Shown piece by piece: positions 18,201-27,244 of a stretch of 64,000 nt of DNA. A program made the translations under genes and the position numbers. The notes below the pieces were generated by a model. It did no database searches. It was not told where the DNA came from and worked only from the letters and a program-made list of their open reading frames with translations. This DNA is from Variovorax paradoxus (GTDB lineage: Bacteria > Pseudomonadota > Gammaproteobacteria > Burkholderiales > Burkholderiaceae_C): NCBI RefSeq assembly GCF_000834655.1, contig NZ_JXQQ01000028.1, positions 62,001-126,000 on the forward strand. The letters run 5' to 3'. Numbering within the stretch: the stretch's first letter is position 1; every line of letters begins with the position of its first letter.

Positions 18201-18742
18201 TAGTAGATGCCCTCGCGCTCCAGCCAGCGCGAGATGAAGGCCAGCGGCGTTTCCTGGTACTGGCACACATAGCTGCGCGGGCGGTAGTCGGCCCTGAGCT
18301 TGAGCGTGTAGTCGCTGCCCGGCTTGAGCTTGGCGGCCTTCAGAAGGCTTTCGACGATCTCGGGGATCGTCTGCTCGTGAAGGTAGACCTCCGAATTGCG
18401 GTACAGCGACAGCTGCCACAGCCGCGGCACCAGCACCGCGCGGTAGAAGGTGAAGCCGCCCGCCTGGTGCAGCTGGTCGAACTCCGACAGCACGCCCGCA
18501 TAGGGGGTGGCCTGGCGGCTGCCGTCCGGCGCGAGGATGCGCAGCTCGGCCCGGGCGGCCAGCACGCGCGCGAGGTCCAGCTGCGCGTCGTCGCAGACCA
18601 ACACCAGCTCGAAGCGGTAGGGCCTGGAGATGGCCTCGAAGCCGCTCATGCGCACCACCGCGAAGGTGTCGTGCGGGCAGGCCGTGCTGGTGAACTCGAA
18701 GCGGCGGTCGGAGGGAAGGCGCTGGAAGATGGTCGATGTCAT
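15251..18742 (-). CDS. vgrG: VgrG spike protein with long C-terminal extension, second copy
   Basis: 1163 residues. The gp27-like domain (20-330) is followed by the gp5 OB-fold (GQYKVQIPFDRTEKG, HFPLHKGTEVLLSFADGDPDQP) and a beta-helix of SFGNSNSMSFG-type repeats. The extension of about 500 residues has a lysine/alanine/glutamate-rich helical part near 690-830 and ends in another beta-rich tail (KADFQPLGVSLDGGLIKLG). The first 540 residues and the underlying DNA are nearly identical to the upstream vgrG, whereas the extensions differ. No known toxin motif is visible. It starts seven bases after the stop of the first vgrG. Confidence 0.95.
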   Translation of the reverse strand: MTSTIFQRLPSDRRFEFTSTACPHDTFAVVRMSGFEAISRPYRFELVLVCDDAQLDLARVLAARAELRILAPDGSRQATPYAGVLSEFDQLHQAGGFTFYRAVLVPRLWQLSLYRNSEVYLHEQTIPEIVESLLKAAKLKPGSDYTLKLRADYRPRSYVCQYQETPLAFISRWLEREGIYYYFEQAEGTDRLVLLDDSTAQPAQALAVNYRPADELDVGQAPDSVQGLVCRTRPLPRSLVLQDYNHRRAGMPLVTQVEVSAGGVGEEMLYGENFRTEEEGQRYARIRAEELRCAARVFSGEATAVGLRSGYFMDLSHHYRDDFNGRYLVTEITHEGSQAGALLAGLKTPFNEREEQTLYRNTFVALAAATQFRPARSTPKPRVAGTMSATVDAEGSGEYAELDAHGQYKVQIPFDRTEKGAAKGSAPVRMASPYAGSEHGMHFPLHKGTEVLLSFADGDPDQPVILGAVPNSVTPNVVDQRNPQDNLISTKGGNQMLMADTKGKEVIWLHSPFHKSSLGIGSVHPEGGGSIYEATTGGKDSVSFGNSNSMSFGPANSLSLGTKASIGAAFSNDVSMGTKIGIDASSSISWKANFGTLPGIGSFEGTSGLKNISIDDSDSLSLKRSFGGKSNKSAKIQAGAFDDEASAAALEISKQKLRAMIAGYTALNFTQSTIFSMAVNASADGVFLAPDQKQAKKNQEADDLRFADEEAKAKAAEKEKLKAEAPPAEVTQEAAQGTKDADAWRAAATQRIDQKYANGPHGSAAEKAERDELAKASPPDDIARRAAAETVWRAAKEKEIDDRYKSRAAAQAAPTNPDRRTLQGWPGIIGKFGLDAVSNVAAMALMQVYARKLQAEIDDLKLVSEMSLGVEGIAQSVNGDDAPDLTAWKLLNPLAADPLKLRAGFTMSPTDGVTLKVADKTDDWADDTALTDGAIHLIARLIDLQGGDTLNAQAPAGAFGTVPTPAGAYAGMAFTSGAAGDGATFRSLAGAKVAATGEALELSAEAIEVGFRMPAPEVNLVAALAAKEAAERALTAARRARAATRAALAEADKAIALAGVLPANAPLKLARVPLAKADREAVSAVSKAAALLVAATTRAANVATAPTTPLLHGLSINRDQASLAFGPAGWKATHTGLHVNFGDAKADFQPLGVSLDGGLIKLG

Positions 18743-18748
18743 GGTGTC

Positions 18749-21700
18749 TCAGCCGAGTCGGATGACCTGTCCGTCGCCCACCACGCCCAGGGCGTCCACG
18801 GTGAGCTTGCTCTCGCCGTATGCGATGACCACGCCCGTGGGCATGACCTTCAACGACGTTCCGGTGTGCGTGAGCGCGGTGGCGGCGGCGTCCACCGCCA
18901 GGCCGTTGATGAAGGTGGTGGGTCCGTCGCACAGGGCCTGCTGGGCCTTGATCGCATCCCATTGCACCTGGCTTTCGTCCTTGAGGTCTTCCAGGGCATA
19001 CCAGGCACGCAGTGCCGCGCTTCTTTCGTCCCCTACCGGCGCCTTTTCGAATCGCTCGTAGCCCTTGTCGGCGGACAGCGTTGCGGCTGCCACCTTTTTC
19101 CTGGCGGCGGCCTCCTGGAGCTCCAATGAAACTGCCAGCGGATTGGGAACGATCAACCCGTGGCCGACATTGATCTTGTCCGCCACCAGCGTGGTGGTGT
19201 CGTCCTTGAGCTCCAGTGCGGAATTCGAGGTCTCCACGCGCACCGTCTGCTTCTTCTCGTCGATCTTGACGAGCGCAGGCCCGGCACCGGCACCCGGCGT
19301 CCCCAGCGCAATGAACGGCGCGCGCACTCCGATCCAGTCGCCGGCCTCCACGTCCACCAGGCGACGGCTCTGCACCTGGAACCGCGCGCTGTGGGCCTGG
19401 ACGCCGTAGCCGTTCACTTCGAGCCGTGCCTCGTCGTCGTCTGCGCCGAATGTCTGCACGATGCCCTGGTCGCTCATGGTCACGCGGCTCAGGTTCTTGA
19501 GTGCCTTGATCTTTTCCGCGAGGTCCTGCGCGCGCTGCTGGATGAGCAGCAGCGCCACGCCGTTCGTGATGGCGTCGGTGCCGAACTTGGCCACGACGCC
19601 CGGCCACCCGGTGAAGCCGCCGGTCGCCATCGGGCTGGACGGGCCGGCCGCCTGGCCGTCGTGCGCGCCGGGCGTCAACTTGCCGCCGGCCGAGCCGTTG
19701 ACCGCCATGCCGAAGACGGTGGACTGCGCCAGGTTGAGCCCGGTGTAGGCAAGAACGGCACCGCGCAAGATGTTCAGCTCGGTGGTCAGCGCCAGGTTGT
19801 CCACGGCCGCGGTGCGCGCACCGGCCGTGAGCGTGACGGTGTCCAGCGCGCTGCTGACGAACGACTTCTTCAGCGTCACCGAATCGGTGTCGTCGATGGT
19901 GACGCTCCTGAAGAGGTCGGTGAACGGCACGGCGTTCATGTTCCACTTCACGTCGGTGGCGAAATTGATGGACAGCGAGGTGCCCATGGTCACCCTGTTG
20001 GCGAAGGAGGCCGCCAGGCTCGCCTCGGTGCCCAGCGACAGCGTGTTCTTGCCGCCGAAGCTCATGGTGTTGTCCACGCCGAAGCTCACCTTGTCGCTGC
20101 CGCCCTTGGTGGCCTGGAAGATGTTGCCGGGCGTGGCGGGCGCGGACGCCGCCGAAGCGGACGCCGCCTGCACCAACGCCGGCCGGGGCGCGCCGATCAC
20201 CAGCGCCGAGTCCTGGTGGGGCGAGCGCAGCCACAGCGCTTCCTTGCCCTTGGTGTCGTCGAAGCCGATCTCGTTGCCGCCCTTCGTGTGGATCATGCTC
20301 AGGCGCGGATTGCGCGCATCGACGACGCTGGGGTTGTCCGAGTTCGGCACCGCGCCGACGATCACCGGCTGGTCGGGGTCGCCGTCGGTGAACGACAGCA
20401 GCACCTCGGCGCCCTTGTGCAGCGGAAAGTGCATGCCGTGGTCGCTGCCCGCATACGGCGAGGCCATGCGCACCGGCGCCGAGCCCTTGGCCGCGCCCTT
20501 CTCGGTGCGGTCGAAAGGAATCTGCACCTTGTACTGACCGTAGGCGTCGAGCTCGGCGTATTCGCCCGAGCCCTCGGCGTCCACCGTGGCGCTCATGGTG
20601 CCGGCCACGCGCGGCTTGGGCGTGGTGCGCGCGGGCCGGAACTGCGTCGCCGCGGGCAGCGCGACGAAGCTGTTGCGGTAGCTGGTGGTGCCCCGGCGCT
20701 CGCCTTCGTTGAAGGGCGTCTTCAGTCCATCGAGCAGCGCGCCGGCCTGGGAGCCCTCGTGCGTGATCTCGGTGACCAGGTAGCGGCCGTTGAAGTCGTC
20801 GCGGTAATGGTGCGACAGGTCCATGAAATAGCCGCTGCGCAGCCCCACCGCGGTGGCCTCGCCGCTGAACACGCGCCCGCCGCAGCGCAGCTCCTCGGCG
20901 CGGATCTTCGCGTAGCGCTGCCCTTCTTCCTCGCTGCGGAAGTTCTCGCCGTAGAGCATCTCCTCGCCCAGGCCGCGCGGCGAGACCTCGGCCGTCACCT
21001 CCAGCGGCACGCTGGCGCGGCGATGGTTGTAGTCCTGCAGCACCAGGTTGCGCGGCAGCATGCGCGAGCGGCACACAAGGCCCTGGACCGAATCGGGCGC
21101 GAGGCCGACGTCCAGCTCGTCGGCCGGCCGGTAGCTGACCGCGAGCGCCTCAGCGGGCTGGGCCACCATGTCGTCGAGCAGCACCAGCCGGTCGATGCCG
21201 TCGGCCTGCTCGAAGTAGTAGTAGATGCCTTCGCGCTCGAGCCACCGCGAGATGAACGCGAGCGGTGTTTCCTGATACTGGCAGACATAGCTGTGCGCCC
21301 GGTATGCGCCATTGAGCTTGAGCGTGTAGTCCCGCCCGGCGCCGAAGCGGGCGCCGGCGAGCAGGCTCTCGACGATCTCGGGGATCGTCTGCTCGTTGAG
21401 GTAGACCTCCGAATTCCGGTACAGCGACAGCTGCCACAGGCGCGGCACCAGCACCGCGCGATAGAAGGTGAAGCCGCCCGCCTGGTGCAGCTGGTCGAAC
21501 TCGGCCAGCATCCCCGCGTAGGGCGTGGCGCGCGTCGCGTCGTCGGGCGCCAGGATGCGCAGCTGCGCACCGGCGCCGACCAGTTGCGCGAAGTCGATCG
21601 CCGCATCGTCCGAGACCAGCACGAGCTCGAAGCGGTACGGCCTGGAGATCGCCTCCACGCCGCTCATCCTCACCACGGCGAAGGCGTCGGCCGGGCAGGC

Positions 21701-21757
21701 GTCGCTGCTGAACTCGAAGCGATGGTCGGCCGGAAGGCGATCGGAGAGGCTGCTCAT
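18749..21757 (-). CDS. vgrG: VgrG spike protein, first copy
   Basis: 1002 residues. Same architecture as the downstream copy: gp27-like region, OB-fold, then beta-helix repeats (VSFGVDNTMSFGGKNTLSLG). The C-terminal extension is shorter and has beta strands of the type VRVETSNSALELKDDTTTLVADKINVG. It ends SKLTVDALGVVGDGQVIRLG, analogous to the tail of the other VgrG. The start at 21757 lies 18 bases after clpV. Long blocks of identical DNA between the two genes show a recent tandem duplication or gene conversion of the N-terminal half. Confidence 0.95.
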   Translation of the reverse strand: MSSLSDRLPADHRFEFSSDACPADAFAVVRMSGVEAISRPYRFELVLVSDDAAIDFAQLVGAGAQLRILAPDDATRATPYAGMLAEFDQLHQAGGFTFYRAVLVPRLWQLSLYRNSEVYLNEQTIPEIVESLLAGARFGAGRDYTLKLNGAYRAHSYVCQYQETPLAFISRWLEREGIYYYFEQADGIDRLVLLDDMVAQPAEALAVSYRPADELDVGLAPDSVQGLVCRSRMLPRNLVLQDYNHRRASVPLEVTAEVSPRGLGEEMLYGENFRSEEEGQRYAKIRAEELRCGGRVFSGEATAVGLRSGYFMDLSHHYRDDFNGRYLVTEITHEGSQAGALLDGLKTPFNEGERRGTTSYRNSFVALPAATQFRPARTTPKPRVAGTMSATVDAEGSGEYAELDAYGQYKVQIPFDRTEKGAAKGSAPVRMASPYAGSDHGMHFPLHKGAEVLLSFTDGDPDQPVIVGAVPNSDNPSVVDARNPRLSMIHTKGGNEIGFDDTKGKEALWLRSPHQDSALVIGAPRPALVQAASASAASAPATPGNIFQATKGGSDKVSFGVDNTMSFGGKNTLSLGTEASLAASFANRVTMGTSLSINFATDVKWNMNAVPFTDLFRSVTIDDTDSVTLKKSFVSSALDTVTLTAGARTAAVDNLALTTELNILRGAVLAYTGLNLAQSTVFGMAVNGSAGGKLTPGAHDGQAAGPSSPMATGGFTGWPGVVAKFGTDAITNGVALLLIQQRAQDLAEKIKALKNLSRVTMSDQGIVQTFGADDDEARLEVNGYGVQAHSARFQVQSRRLVDVEAGDWIGVRAPFIALGTPGAGAGPALVKIDEKKQTVRVETSNSALELKDDTTTLVADKINVGHGLIVPNPLAVSLELQEAAARKKVAAATLSADKGYERFEKAPVGDERSAALRAWYALEDLKDESQVQWDAIKAQQALCDGPTTFINGLAVDAAATALTHTGTSLKVMPTGVVIAYGESKLTVDALGVVGDGQVIRLG

Positions 21758-21775
21758 GGCTCGGATGCCCGGGGA

Positions 21776-24451
21776 TCAGGCCGTGGCCTCGGCGTCGAAG
21801 CGCACGGTGAACTCGCCCGCTGCATCGACGTCCAGATGCACGGCGCTGGTCGGCTCGCCGCTGCCCATGCGCAGCAGCATCTGCTGCGACATCAGCGGCA
21901 GCACGTTGCCGCGCAGGATGAAGTCGATGTTGCGCGCGCCGGTCTCCACCTCGGTGCAGCGCGCCGCGATGCGCTCGACCACCGCGTCGGCGAAGCTGAA
22001 GCGCACCTTGTTGTTGTGCGCCAGCCGCTGCGCGATGCGCTCGAGCTTCAGCCGCACGATGCCGCCGAGCGCCTGGGCGCCGAGCGTCACGTAGGGCACG
22101 ATGGTCATGCGGGCGAGCAGCGCCGGCTTGAAGTGGCTCGACAGCAGCGGCCGGATCGCGGTGGCCAGGAGCGCCGGATCGACCGGCTCGTCGCCCTGCG
22201 TCATCTCGGTGATGACGTCGGTGGCGAGGTTGGAGGTGAGAAAGATGACGGTGTTGGCAAAGTCGATCTCCTTGCCCTCGCCGTCCGACAGCATCCCCTT
22301 GTCGAACACCTGGTAGAACAGGTTCAGCACGTCCAGGTGGGCCTTCTCGACCTCGTCGAGCAGCACCACCGAGTAAGGCCGCTGGCGCACGGCCTCGGTC
22401 AGCAGGCCGCCTTCGCCGTAGCCCACGTAGCCCGGCGGCGAGCCGATCAGCCGGCTCACGTTGTGGCGCTCCTGGAACTCGCTCATGTTCACGACCACGG
22501 TCGACTTCTCGTCGCCGAACAGCAGGTCCGCCACGGCCAGCGCGGTCTCGGTCTTGCCCACGCCCGACGGGCCGACCAGCAGGAACACGCCCAGCGGCTG
22601 GCGCGGATCGTTCAGGCCCGAGCTCGCGGTCTTGACGATCTCGGCCACCTGGTCGAGCGCGGCGTCCTGGCCGCGGATGCGGCGCTTGAGCGCATCGGCC
22701 AGGCCCAGCGCGGTGCTTGCGCGGTCCTTCTGCATCTTGCCCACCGGCACGCCGGTCCAGTCCGACACCACCTTGGCCACCACCTCGGGATCGACATCGA
22801 TGCGCACCAGCGCCTCGCCGCCCTGGGCCGTGGCGAAGGCCTGCTCGGCCTCGATCAGCGCGGCTTCGAGCGGCTGCAGTGCCTGCGCTTCGGGCGAATC
22901 GGGCGAATCGGGCGAATCGGCGTGCGCGCGCCGCGCTGCGCCGAAGGCCGCGCGCGCATCGCGCAGCACCTGTGCGGCAGCCCGCTGCGCCTGCCAGCGC
23001 GTGCGCAGTTGCTCGGCTTCGGCGCCGAGCGTGCCCATCTGCGCATCGATGTCGGCGAAGCGCTGCGCATCCACCGGCTGGCGATGATCCACGTCCTGCC
23101 GAAGGCCGCGCGCCTCGCGTTCGAGCGCCTGCATGCGGCGTTCGGTGTCCTCCAGCCGATCGGGCTTGGCGTGCTGCAGCACCTTGACGCGCGCGCACGC
23201 GGTGTCGAGCAGATCGACGGCCTTGTCGGGCAACTGGCGGCCCGTGATGTAGCGGCTGGAGAGTTCGGCCGCGGCCACCAGCGCGTCGTCGCGGATGGCG
23301 ACCTGGTGCACTTCCTCGTAGCGCTCGCGCAGCCCGCGCAGGATCTGCACCGCGGTGGCGACATCGGGCTCGTCGAGCTTCACGAGCTGGAAGCGGCGCG
23401 CGAGCGCGGCGTCCTTCTCGAAGTACTTCTTGTATTCGGCCCAGGTGGTGGCGGCAATGGTGCGCAGCTCGCCACGCGCCAGCGCAGGCTTGAGCAGGTT
23501 GGCCGCATCCGAGGTGCCCGCCTGCCCGCCCGCGCCGATGAGCGTGTGCGCCTCGTCGATGAACAGGATGATCGGCGTGGCCGAGGCCTTGACCTCCTCG
23601 ATGACGCCCTTCAGGCGATTCTCGAACTCGCCCTTCACGCTGGCACCCGCCTGCAGCATGCCCATGTCCAGGCCCAGCAGCGTCACCTCCTTGAGCATCT
23701 CGGGAACGTCGCCCTCGACGATGCGCAGCGCCAGGCCCTCGACCACGGCGGTCTTGCCCACGCCGGGGTCGCCCACGCAGATCGGGTTGTTCTTGCGCCG
23801 GCGCGCGAGGATGTCCACCATCTGGCGGATCTCGGCGTCGCGGCCGAACACGGGATCGATCTTGCCGGCGCGCGCCTTGTCGGTGAAGTTCTCGCAGTAC
23901 CTGGCGATCGCACCGGAAGGCGCGCCGGGCGTCGTGCCCTCGACGGCACCGCCCTCGCCGGTTGCCGAGGGCTGGCCCTCGATCGATCCGGCGCAGACGC
24001 TGGGGAACTGCTCGAGCAAGGTCTCCTTGCGCAGCGGGCCCAGCAGCGGCCCGACGCCGCCGCCGGCGTAGAACCCCGAGCGCGCCACCAACGCGGCGAG
24101 CACGGCGCCCGAGCGGATGAGCGTCTGCCCGAGGTCCACCGAACCGAGCAGCCAGGCGTCCTGCAGCAATTCGAGCAACAGCGGCGAGAACGCCGGCCGG
24201 CCGGCATTGCCGCTGCGCATCTCCTCCAGCACGCGCTCGACGCCCTGCCTTAGCGCGCCGGCATCGACGCCGTTCTGGCGCAGCAGCAGCGACAGGTCCG
24301 CCTGCGGCTCGTCGAGCAGCCGGTGCAGCAGGTGTTCGAGCGTGATCTCGTAGTGGCCGCGCGAGATGCACAGCCCGGCCGCGTTCTCGAGCGACGATTT
24401 GCAATAGCCGCCGAGGCGGCCGACGAGCGGCTTCAGGTCAACCAGCAACAT
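21776..24451 (-). CDS. clpV: T6SS sheath-disassembly ATPase ClpV (TssH)
   Basis: 891 residues from ATG 24451 (MLLVDLKPLVGRLGG), the normal TssH start; it overlaps the end of tssG by 14 bases. The N-domain is followed by AAA1 (Walker A GDPGVGKT, Walker B ILFIDEAHT), a coiled middle domain, and AAA2 (GPSGVGKT, VVLLDEVEKAH). ClpV recycles contracted TssBC sheaths in the cytoplasm. The middle domain carries a short SPD-SPD-SPD run encoded by a 9-bp tandem repeat. No strong Shine-Dalgarno is visible, consistent with coupling to tssG. Confidence 0.97.
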   Translation of the reverse strand: MLLVDLKPLVGRLGGYCKSSLENAAGLCISRGHYEITLEHLLHRLLDEPQADLSLLLRQNGVDAGALRQGVERVLEEMRSGNAGRPAFSPLLLELLQDAWLLGSVDLGQTLIRSGAVLAALVARSGFYAGGGVGPLLGPLRKETLLEQFPSVCAGSIEGQPSATGEGGAVEGTTPGAPSGAIARYCENFTDKARAGKIDPVFGRDAEIRQMVDILARRRKNNPICVGDPGVGKTAVVEGLALRIVEGDVPEMLKEVTLLGLDMGMLQAGASVKGEFENRLKGVIEEVKASATPIILFIDEAHTLIGAGGQAGTSDAANLLKPALARGELRTIAATTWAEYKKYFEKDAALARRFQLVKLDEPDVATAVQILRGLRERYEEVHQVAIRDDALVAAAELSSRYITGRQLPDKAVDLLDTACARVKVLQHAKPDRLEDTERRMQALEREARGLRQDVDHRQPVDAQRFADIDAQMGTLGAEAEQLRTRWQAQRAAAQVLRDARAAFGAARRAHADSPDSPDSPEAQALQPLEAALIEAEQAFATAQGGEALVRIDVDPEVVAKVVSDWTGVPVGKMQKDRASTALGLADALKRRIRGQDAALDQVAEIVKTASSGLNDPRQPLGVFLLVGPSGVGKTETALAVADLLFGDEKSTVVVNMSEFQERHNVSRLIGSPPGYVGYGEGGLLTEAVRQRPYSVVLLDEVEKAHLDVLNLFYQVFDKGMLSDGEGKEIDFANTVIFLTSNLATDVITEMTQGDEPVDPALLATAIRPLLSSHFKPALLARMTIVPYVTLGAQALGGIVRLKLERIAQRLAHNNKVRFSFADAVVERIAARCTEVETGARNIDFILRGNVLPLMSQQMLLRMGSGEPTSAVHLDVDAAGEFTVRFDAEATA
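22892..22918. repeat. 9-bp tandem repeat in clpV
   Basis: GGGCGAATC occurs three times in a row and encodes SPD-SPD-SPD in the middle domain of ClpV. The unit length keeps the frame, so copy-number change would lengthen or shorten the loop without breaking the protein. Confidence 0.8.
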
Positions 24452-25448
24452 GGGGAGAGGTCCTAGTGGAGGAAGTGAGGGGCGCCGCGAGGCGAAAGCC
24501 GACGGCCGGCGCATCGCCTTCGCGATCGCCGGGCAGCCAGGTGTCCAGGCCCAGGCGCGACCAGACCGGCGTGCCGAGGCGCGCCTTGCGTCCCTGGTCC
24601 TTGCGCAGCCTGAGTTCGACGGCCACCTGCAGCGGCCGCGTGAGATAGAAGCGCACCAGGAACTGCAGCCGCCGATGACCCGGCGCGCCCGGCAGCAACT
24701 GCTGGAAAAGCGCCTCGGGCAATTCGCCGATGACCAGGCGCAGCAGGTTGTCGCAGTCCTCGACCTGCGCACCGAGCGGGCAGGCCTCGCCCAGCGCGTG
24801 CGCCTGCAGCCCGAGCCGCAGACGCTGGTCTTCAGGAATCGACACCCACTGCGCCACGCACGATTCGACCTCGACCGTGGCCGGCGCGAAAGCATCGGCC
24901 AGCAGCGTGCGAAGCCCCAGCACCGAGCGCGTGCGCTGCGCGAACAGGTTCAGATGGCGCAGCAGGCTCGCAGCGTCGGGCGCCAGGCTCTCGCGCTGCG
25001 CGGGCGAGCCCAGGCCGGCGAAGGCGTACAGGGTGTCGAGCGCCTCGGGGTCCTGGTCCTCGACCACGCGCATCTGTAGTCGGTACTTGCGCCAGGCATC
25101 GAAGAGCTGCGGATAGAGCGAGCCATGCAGGATGTCGAAGAAGTCGCGCCGCGCGTGGCGGCCCTCGCGCTCGTCGTCGAGCAGGTCTTCGGTATAGAAG
25201 GTCGGCAGCGGCGAGGACACGCCGTAGAGGCCGAAGAAGCTGGCCGTGACGCGGTAGGCGTCTTCGCTGCCGTCTGCGGCGGCACCGCGCATCCGCTCGA
25301 TGCGCTCGATGTCGTTGTCGGGAAATCCGAGGCTCAGGTGAGGCCGCACCTGGATGTTGGTCACCCCGGCGCGGCGCAGCAGGCGGATCGCCTGGAAGTA
25401 GCCGTAGTTCGAGGCGCGCCCGCGCAGGTCGTCTTTCAGAGCAGGCAT
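24438..25448 (-). CDS. tssG: T6SS baseplate protein TssG
   Basis: 336 residues from ATG 25448 (MPALKDDL); an in-frame ATG at 25472 would add eight residues. The N-terminal NYGYFQAIRLLRR and the later HLSLGFP match TssG (ImpH/VasB). TssG forms the wedge with two TssF copies and TssE/TssK around the VgrG hub. It overlaps the end of tssF by 13 bases and the start of clpV by 14, so translation is chained. Confidence 0.95.
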   Translation of the reverse strand: MPALKDDLRGRASNYGYFQAIRLLRRAGVTNIQVRPHLSLGFPDNDIERIERMRGAAADGSEDAYRVTASFFGLYGVSSPLPTFYTEDLLDDEREGRHARRDFFDILHGSLYPQLFDAWRKYRLQMRVVEDQDPEALDTLYAFAGLGSPAQRESLAPDAASLLRHLNLFAQRTRSVLGLRTLLADAFAPATVEVESCVAQWVSIPEDQRLRLGLQAHALGEACPLGAQVEDCDNLLRLVIGELPEALFQQLLPGAPGHRRLQFLVRFYLTRPLQVAVELRLRKDQGRKARLGTPVWSRLGLDTWLPGDREGDAPAVGFRLAAPLTSSTRTSPHVAG

Positions 25449-27208
25449 TGCCGCCCCAGCCTGGCCGGCCAATCGAAGACCTCGCCCGTGTCGATGTCAC
25501 GCACCTCCAGCCGCGTGTAGGCGTTGATCGCCGCGTAGTCGCCCAGGAAGCGCTCGATGACGCAGCCGAAGACATAGAGGCCGCCCAGGCTCGCGAAGTG
25601 GCTGCTCCGGCAGCCCATGCGCAGTCGCTGGCCGCTGAGCATGCGCCGCCCGATCAGCCGCGTCTCGGGCTCGGCGACCAGCGACTCGATGCCCGCGATG
25701 CGATGCCGGTTGGCAATCTCGCGGCCGTGGTCCTGGCGCTCGGAGAAGATGTACAGGCCCAGCATCATCTTGAGGTTGGCCGCATCGGCCAGCGACAGGA
25801 AGTTCAGCGAGATGTGCGAAATCATCCGCCACAGCAGGTGCTCGTCGGCCGGTGGATTGAGCTGCGGCGTGACCGGGCGGATGTTGCGAAAGGACAGCCG
25901 CTCGGGCGAACTGCTGGTGGGCTGGCTGATGTCGCCCAGCTTCAGGCTCTCGGGCAGTTCGTGGTTGGTGCAGGTCAGCGAGATCGACAGCGTCTCGGGC
26001 GTCAGCGGCTGCTGGCGCGGGGTCGCGATCGACACGAACAGGTCCTGGCCGCGGCCCACGGCCGATGCGCGGCGAGACAGCGAGTAGCTCGCCGGTGCCT
26101 GGCTCGTCGGGTTCACCTGGTTCGCCTGCCCCGGAAGGCCCGCCATGCCGAAGGGCAGGTACACGCGCTCCTCGCTCGCGCCCTGCGAATAGCCGACGAC
26201 GCGATCGACCGAGAAGATCTGGTAGTGGCCTTTCTTCTCGTTCTCGGGCCGCACGCGGTACTCGCTCGTGCGGTGTTCGTGCTGGATGGGCTCGCCCGGG
26301 TGCTCGAACAGGTTGAGCACCGGCACCACATTGAGTTGAAAGCTGTGCTCGCGCAGCTCGGGCGCCCACTGCGGCAGGTCCGTGAGCGTGAGCCACACGC
26401 TGAACTGCTGCCCGCCGCGTGCGATTGCCCAGCGCTCGAAGCCGTCGAGCTCGACGAACAGCAGCTTCTCGGGCAGCGCGAAATATTCCTGGATCACCCG
26501 AAAACCCGAGAACGCGTGCTGCGGATAGGCCAGCATCTCGTGGTCGAAGCCGGCGCAGCGCAGCGCCTGGCGGCCCAGCGCGAAGCGTTCGCCGCCCTGC
26601 GTCGGGCTTCCGGCGGCAACCTCGACCTGCGCCACGCGGGTCATCAGCAGCATCAGCAGGTTGCTGGCCTGCGCAAAGCCCGCGCCCAGGAAGAGCCGGA
26701 TCGGCCCCCGCCCCCATTGCGCCAGGTCGATGCCCTGCAGTACGAAGTCCAGCCGCAGCGCGGGCGCCCGGCCCGCATCGTGAACCAGCTCGAAGCCGCG
26801 CAGCGCGAGCGGCTCCACCTGCAGCGCGTGGCTGATGCGAAAGCGGCAGCGCGTGCCGTCCACGGGCAGCGACGCCAGCTCGCTGCCGGCGGGCACCTGC
26901 ACCGCCTCGGTAAGCGCCGCCCTGGGCTCGAACATCACGAGCGTCGCCGCCGGCACCGGCCGCAGATAGTGCGGAAACAGCTGGTTGGCCAGTTCCTGCA
27001 GAAGCTCCGGGAACTCGTCGTCGAGTTTTTGCCTGGTGAGGCCATTGAGGAAAGCCACGCCTTCGAGCAGCCGCTCCACGTCCGGGTCGCCCGAGGGCTC
27101 GGCCAACATCGGCGCCAGCGCCGGATTGGCGCGCGCGAAGTCCACCGACAGCGTGCGCAATTGCTGCAGCTGGTCCTGGTAGTAGCGAAGAAAGGTGGCT
27201 TTGCTCAT
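25436..27208 (-). CDS. tssF: T6SS baseplate protein TssF
   Basis: 590 residues, standard TssF (ImpG/VasA) length. Family features include the N-terminal LRYYQDQLQQLRTLSVDFARANP, the LLEGVAFLNG and HYLRPVPA segments, and the C-terminal FASLGGLYVFGCVIERFLGDYAAINAYT. It is the main wedge protein of the T6SS baseplate. It lies between tssE (gap 36) and tssG (overlap). Confidence 0.97.
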   Translation of the reverse strand: MSKATFLRYYQDQLQQLRTLSVDFARANPALAPMLAEPSGDPDVERLLEGVAFLNGLTRQKLDDEFPELLQELANQLFPHYLRPVPAATLVMFEPRAALTEAVQVPAGSELASLPVDGTRCRFRISHALQVEPLALRGFELVHDAGRAPALRLDFVLQGIDLAQWGRGPIRLFLGAGFAQASNLLMLLMTRVAQVEVAAGSPTQGGERFALGRQALRCAGFDHEMLAYPQHAFSGFRVIQEYFALPEKLLFVELDGFERWAIARGGQQFSVWLTLTDLPQWAPELREHSFQLNVVPVLNLFEHPGEPIQHEHRTSEYRVRPENEKKGHYQIFSVDRVVGYSQGASEERVYLPFGMAGLPGQANQVNPTSQAPASYSLSRRASAVGRGQDLFVSIATPRQQPLTPETLSISLTCTNHELPESLKLGDISQPTSSSPERLSFRNIRPVTPQLNPPADEHLLWRMISHISLNFLSLADAANLKMMLGLYIFSERQDHGREIANRHRIAGIESLVAEPETRLIGRRMLSGQRLRMGCRSSHFASLGGLYVFGCVIERFLGDYAAINAYTRLEVRDIDTGEVFDWPARLGRQCLL

Positions 27209-27244
27209 CTCTGGGGTCGCGGTGCGCGCGAGGCGCTCGATGCC

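Noticed and set aside
15210..21074. A 1954-codon frame on the minus strand overlapping both vgrG genes
   Set aside because: It is a frame-shifted reading of the two vgrG genes, with low-complexity Arg/Ala/Gly composition and no VgrG motifs.
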